Positions 6,611 to 10,295 of a stretch of DNA of 10,295 nt are shown here, one piece after another. The notes below the pieces were generated by a model, which did not search any database, had not been told where the DNA came from, and worked only from the letters and a program-made list of their open reading frames with translations. The translations under genes were made by a program, and so were the position numbers. The DNA is from Bacteroidota bacterium (lineage in GTDB: Bacteria; Bacteroidota; Ignavibacteria; UBA10030; F1-140-MAGs086). Every line of letters starts with the position of its first letter. Position 1 is the first letter of the stretch. The stretch covers positions 1 to 10,295 of the forward strand of contig SXSO01000012.1 of assembly GCA_005792205.1 (NCBI GenBank), written 5' to 3'.

Positions 6611-8455
6611 TTTTCTATTGTTTCAAATTTTCTTTCATCAAAAATTAGTTTTTTAGAAAGTTCTTTTCCAACTTCATCAATTTGATATAATGGCATAATT
6701 TTACTTGCATGTACAATTGCCATATCAAGACCTTTTTCAATTGCATAATGTAAGAAAACAGAATTCAAAACATTTCTTGTGTTTTCATTTAATCCAAAAG
6801 AAATATTTGAAATTCCTAAACTTGTAGAGCATTTCGGAAATTTTTTTTTGATTAAATAAATTGCCTCAATTGTTTCAATTGCTGATTTACGAAATTCTTC
6901 ATCACCACTTCCAAGTGTGAAAGTTAGTGTGTCAAAAATTAAATTCTCTTCTTGTAAATTATATTTTTCAACAGCAATATCTCTTATTCGTTTTGCAATT
7001 TCAAATTTTTTTTGAAATGTTTTTGCCATTCCATCTTCATCAATTGTTAGTGCAACAACTGATGCTCCATATTTTTTACAAAGCGTTAAAATTTTCCCAA
7101 CTCTATTTTCACCATCTTCCAAATTGATTGAATTTACAATTGCTTTTCCTCCATAATTTTTTAGAGCAATTTCAATAACATTTACTTCTGTTGAATCGAT
7201 CATAAGTGGAATAGAAACTTGTGTATTAAATCGTTGCATAATTTCCTTCATATCATTTGCTTCGTCTCTTCCAACATAAGCAACACAAATGTCTAAAATA
7301 TGTGTACCGCTTTTGATTTGTTCTTTTCCAATTTGAACAATTCCATCGTAATCGTCTTTGAGTAAAAGTTCTCTAAACTTTTTAGAACCGTTTGCATTGC
7401 ATCTTTCTCCAATTAAAATTGGAGATGGTTCAACTTTAAAAGTTTGTGATGAATAAATTGACGAACAACTTGAAGGGAAAAAATATTTTCTACTTAGAAT
7501 TTTTTCTTTTATAGTTTTATTTTGACTTACTTCATTTGCAATTTGTACAAGTTTTTCAATATGATTTGGAGTTGTTCCACAACATCCTCCAATTAAATTC
7601 ACACCAAAGTTGAAAACAAAATGTTTCATCCAATGTTCCATTTCATTTGGTGAAAGTTGATAATGTGCAATTCCTCCAATGTTTTCAGGAATTCCCGCAT
7701 TTGGCATCACAAAATTTTTTTTAGGTGAATTATTTGATAAATATCTTACACTTTCTTCCATTTCTTTTGGTCCCGTTGCACAGTTAATTCCAAATACATC
7801 TACAATATCATATGGTTCAATAGAAGTTAAAGCAGCAGAAATTTCTGTTCCCATAAGCATAGTTCCTATTGATTCAACTGTTACAGAAACAATTACAGGA
7901 ATTTTTGTTTTTTTTTCTTCAAAATAATTTTGAATTGCAAAAAGAGCTGATTTCGTTTGTAAAATATCTTGACAAGTTTCTACACAAAGTAAATCAACTC
8001 CACCTTCAATGAGTCCGCAAACTTGTGTGTAATATGATTTTTGCATTTCATCAAATGAAATATGAAGTAGTGAAGGAAGTTTTGTTGTTGGACCAATTGA
8101 ACCACAAACAAATCGTTTTTTTTTTTTTTGTAGAAAAACCATTTGCAATTTTTTTTGCAAGTTGAGAAGATTTGAAATTTAATTCATAAGATAAATTTTG
8201 TAAATTGTATTCAGAAAGTACAATATTTGTTGCTCCAAATGTATTTGTTTCAATTATATCACAACCAACGGAAAGAAAACTTTCGTGAACTTTTTCAACT
8301 GAACTTGGTTTGGAAATTGTAAGATACTCATTACATCCTTCAAATTCTTTTCCTCCAAAATCATCTTCATTTAAGTTTTGATTTTGAAGTGATGTTCCCA
8401 TTGCTCCATCAAACACAAGGATTTTATTTTGTAAAAGTTCTAAAAACTCACTCAT
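6607..8455 (-). CDS. metH: Methionine synthase (MetH) N-terminal half, frameshifted in a poly(A) tract
   Basis: Two overlapping frames make one protein of 615 residues if one base is removed from the 14-A run at 8129-8116: residues 1-113 from 8455 and 114-615 ending at 6607. Domain 1 is homocysteine methyltransferase: FDGAMGTSLQ (15-24), IETNTFGATN (68-77), and the zinc cysteines C225 (INCATGP) and C291/C292 (GGCCGTTP). Domain 2, from about 345, binds methyltetrahydrofolate: LIGERCNANGSKKF, the DICVAY aspartate near 388, MIDSTE, VNSINLEDGE and GISNISFGL. It ends LIFDERKFETIEN, exactly where full-length MetH (about 1200 residues) enters its cobalamin-binding and reactivation domains, which are absent. 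As read, translation from ATG 8455 would add a foreign tail after residue 113 and stop at 134. Apart from this one slip there are no internal stops and all key residues remain. It could be a sequencing or assembly error, transcriptional slippage, or early decay. The missing half may be encoded elsewhere. It lies 70 bases after the E1 gene. Confidence 0.88.
8116..8129 (-). repeat. 14-base homopolymer (A on coding strand) at the metH frameshift
   Basis: The plus strand has fourteen T in a row, i.e. fourteen A in the metH message. Thirteen A would read GFSTKKKKRFVCGSIGP and join the two frames perfectly; fourteen read GFSTKKKKTICLW and soon stop. Adding two A would also restore the frame. I find no other homopolymer in the window longer than about nine bases. 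Confidence 0.93.
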
Positions 8456-8525
8456 TTGAAATTTTTTTTGTCTTAAATATATTGATAATTGAAGTCAAAA
8501 TATTTTTTAAATTAAAATAAAAAAA
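8456..8525 (-). other. Intergenic gap before metH, possible promoter
   Basis: This is the only sizeable intergenic gap inside the minus-strand gene train: 70 bases, almost entirely A/T. Read toward metH it holds TTTTGACTTC and, about 14 bases on, TATATTTA, which loosely recalls the Bacteroidota TTTG / TAnnTTTG promoter but with a short spacer and an imperfect second box. A T-run follows the E1 stop, but I see no convincing GC-paired hairpin. It may carry the operon's internal promoter; the sequence alone does not establish this. Confidence 0.25.
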
Positions 8526-10295
8526 TCAATACTTTAATAATTTTTCTAATTCAATTTTTATTTTTTCAACACTTGGAATAACACTTTCCATTAGTTCCAC
8601 ATTGTAAGGAATTGGAATATCAGTTGTTGCAACTCTAACAATTGGAGCATCCAAAAATTGAAAACAATTTTCTAAAATTGTTGCAGAAATTTCTGCACCA
8701 AAACCACTTGTAATTTGATCTTCATGTACAATTAAACATTTTACTGTTTTTTTTATGGAAGAAAAAATAGTTTCTTTATCTAATGGAATTATAGTTCTTA
8801 AGTCAATGATATCTACATCAGCATTTATGTTTTTTACAGCATCAATTGAGCGATGTAACATTTCTCCCCAAGAAATTATAGTTGCCTCATTTCCACTTCT
8901 TACAATTTTTGCTTTCCCAAATTCAATAGTAAAACTTTTGTTAGGAAATAAACTTCTCGCATTTATTGAATCATAGAGAGTTCTATGTTCTAAAAAAAAA
9001 GTTGGATTTTCGTTTTGTATTGCACTTCTCAACAATCCACAAGCATCTTCTGCATTTGATGGAAATGCAATTTGCCATCCAAGTGTGTGTGAAAAAATTG
9101 ATTCTCCTGAAACACTGTGCCACATATCTCCAGTTTTTTTCCCAACACCAACAGGAATTCTAATTATAATTGGAGCAGAAAAATTATTGTTTGTTCTCCA
9201 TCTTACAGTTCCACAATTATTTATTTGTTCAGTTGCAGTATCTGTGTATTTACGAAATTGAATTTCTGTGATTGGTTTAAGTCCCGTAAATGACATTCCA
9301 ACTGCTCGTCCAACAATTCCTTCTTCTGAAAGAGAAGTGTCAAATATTCTTTTTTTCCCAAATTTTTTTTGTAAACCTACAGTTGCTCCGTGAACTCCAC
9401 CTTTCATTCCAACATCTTCTCCAAAGACAAGAATATTTTTATTTTTTTCAAGTTCGATTTCCAATGTTTTTCTAATTGATTCAATCATTGTGACTCTCAC
9501 ATTAGAAAAACTTTCTTCTTTTGGTTCTACAAATTTGTTTTTAGAAAATAAAAACTTTGAAACACTTTCAATTTTTGGTTCTTCTTTAAGTAATGCAATA
9601 TCCTTAATTTTATTTACTAAATTGAATGTTTCTTTTTTCAATTTATTCCATTCGGATAAAGATAAAATTTTTGGAACTACAAATTTTTTGAGTTTTAAAA
9701 TTGGGTCATTTTTATTTTCAAATTGTTTTTGTTTTTCTGATTTATAATGTTTCAAATCAGAAAATGAATGTCCTGAAATTCGCACAACTTTTGAATGCAG
9801 TAAACATGGACCAAATCCATTTCGTACATATTTTATTGCAGAGGAAATTTTTTCACTTGCATCTTTTGGTTCAGTTCCATCGCATGTCAAAATGTAAAGA
9901 TTTTTAAATGATTTTAAATTTTTAGAAATATTTCCATCAGGAGTTTGTAATTTATTAGAAGTTGAAATTCCAAAACCATTATCTTCAATTGAAAATAAAA
10001 TTGGAAGTTTTAAAGTTGTTGCAATATTTAATGCAGACCAAAATCCATTTGTTGCAACCGAAGCATCACCTCCACACACAACAGCGATAGAATTTTTCCA
10101 CTCATCATTTTTCAAAATATTTTTGTGATATAAAATTGCTTGTGCAGTTCCAACAGCTGTAGTAAATTGAGAACCAACATCTCCTGAACTTGGAATTATG
10201 GTTCCCATTTTTTTTTGGGGAAGATTAAATACAACTCCAATATCTCGTCCATTATTGATTGCACAGTTTTTTCCCATTGAACTTAAAAATGATTC
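8526..10295 (-). CDS. Fused 2-oxoacid dehydrogenase E1 alpha-beta (5' end outside window)
   Basis: This is the thiamine-diphosphate-dependent decarboxylase of a 2-oxoacid dehydrogenase complex, with alpha and beta subunits fused. The frame is open to the window edge (589 residues visible); an ATG at 10277 is internal, and roughly 100 N-terminal residues are missing compared with the usual near-700-residue fusions. Numbering from that ATG, the alpha part shows GDVGSQFTTAVGTA (32-45), the ThDP region GGDASVATNGFWSALN with EDNGFGIS (69-105), and RISGHSFSDLKHYKS (166-180). The beta part shows FGEDVGMKGGVHGAT (285-299), DTSLSEEGIVGRAVG (313-327), the active-site histidine H387 in MWHSVSGES, PSNAEDACGLL (406-416), and VHEDQITSGFGAEI (517-530) near the end. 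The third ThDP-motif residue is alanine (GDA) instead of the usual glycine. Substrate (pyruvate or a branched-chain keto acid) cannot be decided, and no E2 or E3 gene is visible. Confidence 0.92.
   Translation of the reverse strand, partial: ESFLSSMGKNCAINNGRDIGVVFNLPQKKMGTIIPSSGDVGSQFTTAVGTAQAILYHKNILKNDEWKNSIAVVCGGDASVATNGFWSALNIATTLKLPILFSIEDNGFGISTSNKLQTPDGNISKNLKSFKNLYILTCDGTEPKDASEKISSAIKYVRNGFGPCLLHSKVVRISGHSFSDLKHYKSEKQKQFENKNDPILKLKKFVVPKILSLSEWNKLKKETFNLVNKIKDIALLKEEPKIESVSKFLFSKNKFVEPKEESFSNVRVTMIESIRKTLEIELEKNKNILVFGEDVGMKGGVHGATVGLQKKFGKKRIFDTSLSEEGIVGRAVGMSFTGLKPITEIQFRKYTDTATEQINNCGTVRWRTNNNFSAPIIIRIPVGVGKKTGDMWHSVSGESIFSHTLGWQIAFPSNAEDACGLLRSAIQNENPTFFLEHRTLYDSINARSLFPNKSFTIEFGKAKIVRSGNEATIISWGEMLHRSIDAVKNINADVDIIDLRTIIPLDKETIFSSIKKTVKCLIVHEDQITSGFGAEISATILENCFQFLDAPIVRVATTDIPIPYNVELMESVIPSVEKIKIELEKLLKY

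Noticed and set aside
7908..7916. Nine-base homopolymers elsewhere (also near 3472, 5529, 8992, 10208) as further frameshift points
   Set aside because: Conserved protein sequence continues in the same frame across each of them, so no slip is needed.
8051..8455. A separate 134-residue gene for a short homocysteine methyltransferase-like protein
   Set aside because: Its last 21 residues (after KKKK) match no family pattern, whereas the alternative frame continues the MetH domain without a missing residue. It is the 5' part of one frameshifted gene.
8456..8525. A confident promoter for metH
   Set aside because: The TTTG and TATATTTA boxes are imperfect and spaced about 14 bases apart, shorter than the known Bacteroidota spacing. 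In sequence this AT-rich, such matches arise by chance, so it is listed only as a low-confidence gap feature.
8755..9907. Several short plus-strand open frames within the E1 gene
   Set aside because: Their phenylalanine/leucine-rich translations mirror the lysine/glutamate-rich opposite strand, and the sense frame is a well-conserved enzyme.
1..10295. A hidden defence, mobile or secondary-metabolite system
   Set aside because: Every sizeable stretch is accounted for by recognisable housekeeping genes or the repeat protein. There are no integrases, transposases, terminal repeats, toxin-antitoxin pairs or noncoding gaps over 70 bases.

Overview
The window is a very AT-rich (by eye clearly under 30% G+C), tightly packed bacterial chromosome segment. 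Two clues place it in the Bacteroidota/Chlorobi/Ignavibacteria sphere. One is a secreted protein ending in a type IX secretion sorting domain with the NYPNPFNPNTKIKFSIP signature, a wording I associate with Ignavibacteria-like and neighbouring lineages. The other is a fused E1 alpha-beta 2-oxoacid dehydrogenase plus a BatA-like membrane protein tail. Shine-Dalgarno sequences are nearly absent and several starts are GTG or TTG, which also fits that phylum. I cannot name a species.

Layout: on the plus strand the window opens inside the 3' end of a BatA-like membrane protein gene (1-438). Its last 8 bases overlap a GTG-started tRNA dihydrouridine synthase gene (431-1432). These converge on a long minus-strand gene train that fills the rest of the window. 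In transcription order (right to left) this train is: a fused 2-oxoacid dehydrogenase E1 cut by the right edge (10295-8526); a short MetH-type methionine synthase interrupted by a one-base frameshift in a run of 14 A (8455-6607); an RlmI-type 23S rRNA methyltransferase (6610-5426); the tRNA pseudouridine synthase TruA (5422-4643); a HisC-type aminotransferase (4623-3526); and a large T9SS-exported protein made of 14 YCF48/BNR-like repeats (3510-1369). The only gap over 20 bases is the 70-base one between E1 and metH, so metH through the repeat protein looks like one operon. Start-stop overlaps or gaps of 3-19 bases occur at each junction. The two gene trains collide with a 64-base antiparallel overlap of coding sequence and no room for an intergenic terminator.

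Functionally this is mostly housekeeping: three RNA-modification enzymes (Dus, TruA, RlmI), one-carbon/methionine metabolism, an aminotransferase and keto-acid oxidation. An exported repeat protein is appended to the operon. I see no defence system, mobile element, CRISPR array, RNA gene or biosynthetic cluster. The points most worth attention are the poly(A) frameshift in metH, which may be rescued by transcriptional slippage, decay, or an assembly error; the fact that this MetH stops exactly where its cobalamin-binding half should begin; the double-propeller-sized export protein with signs of recent unit duplication; and the 64-base convergent coding overlap.
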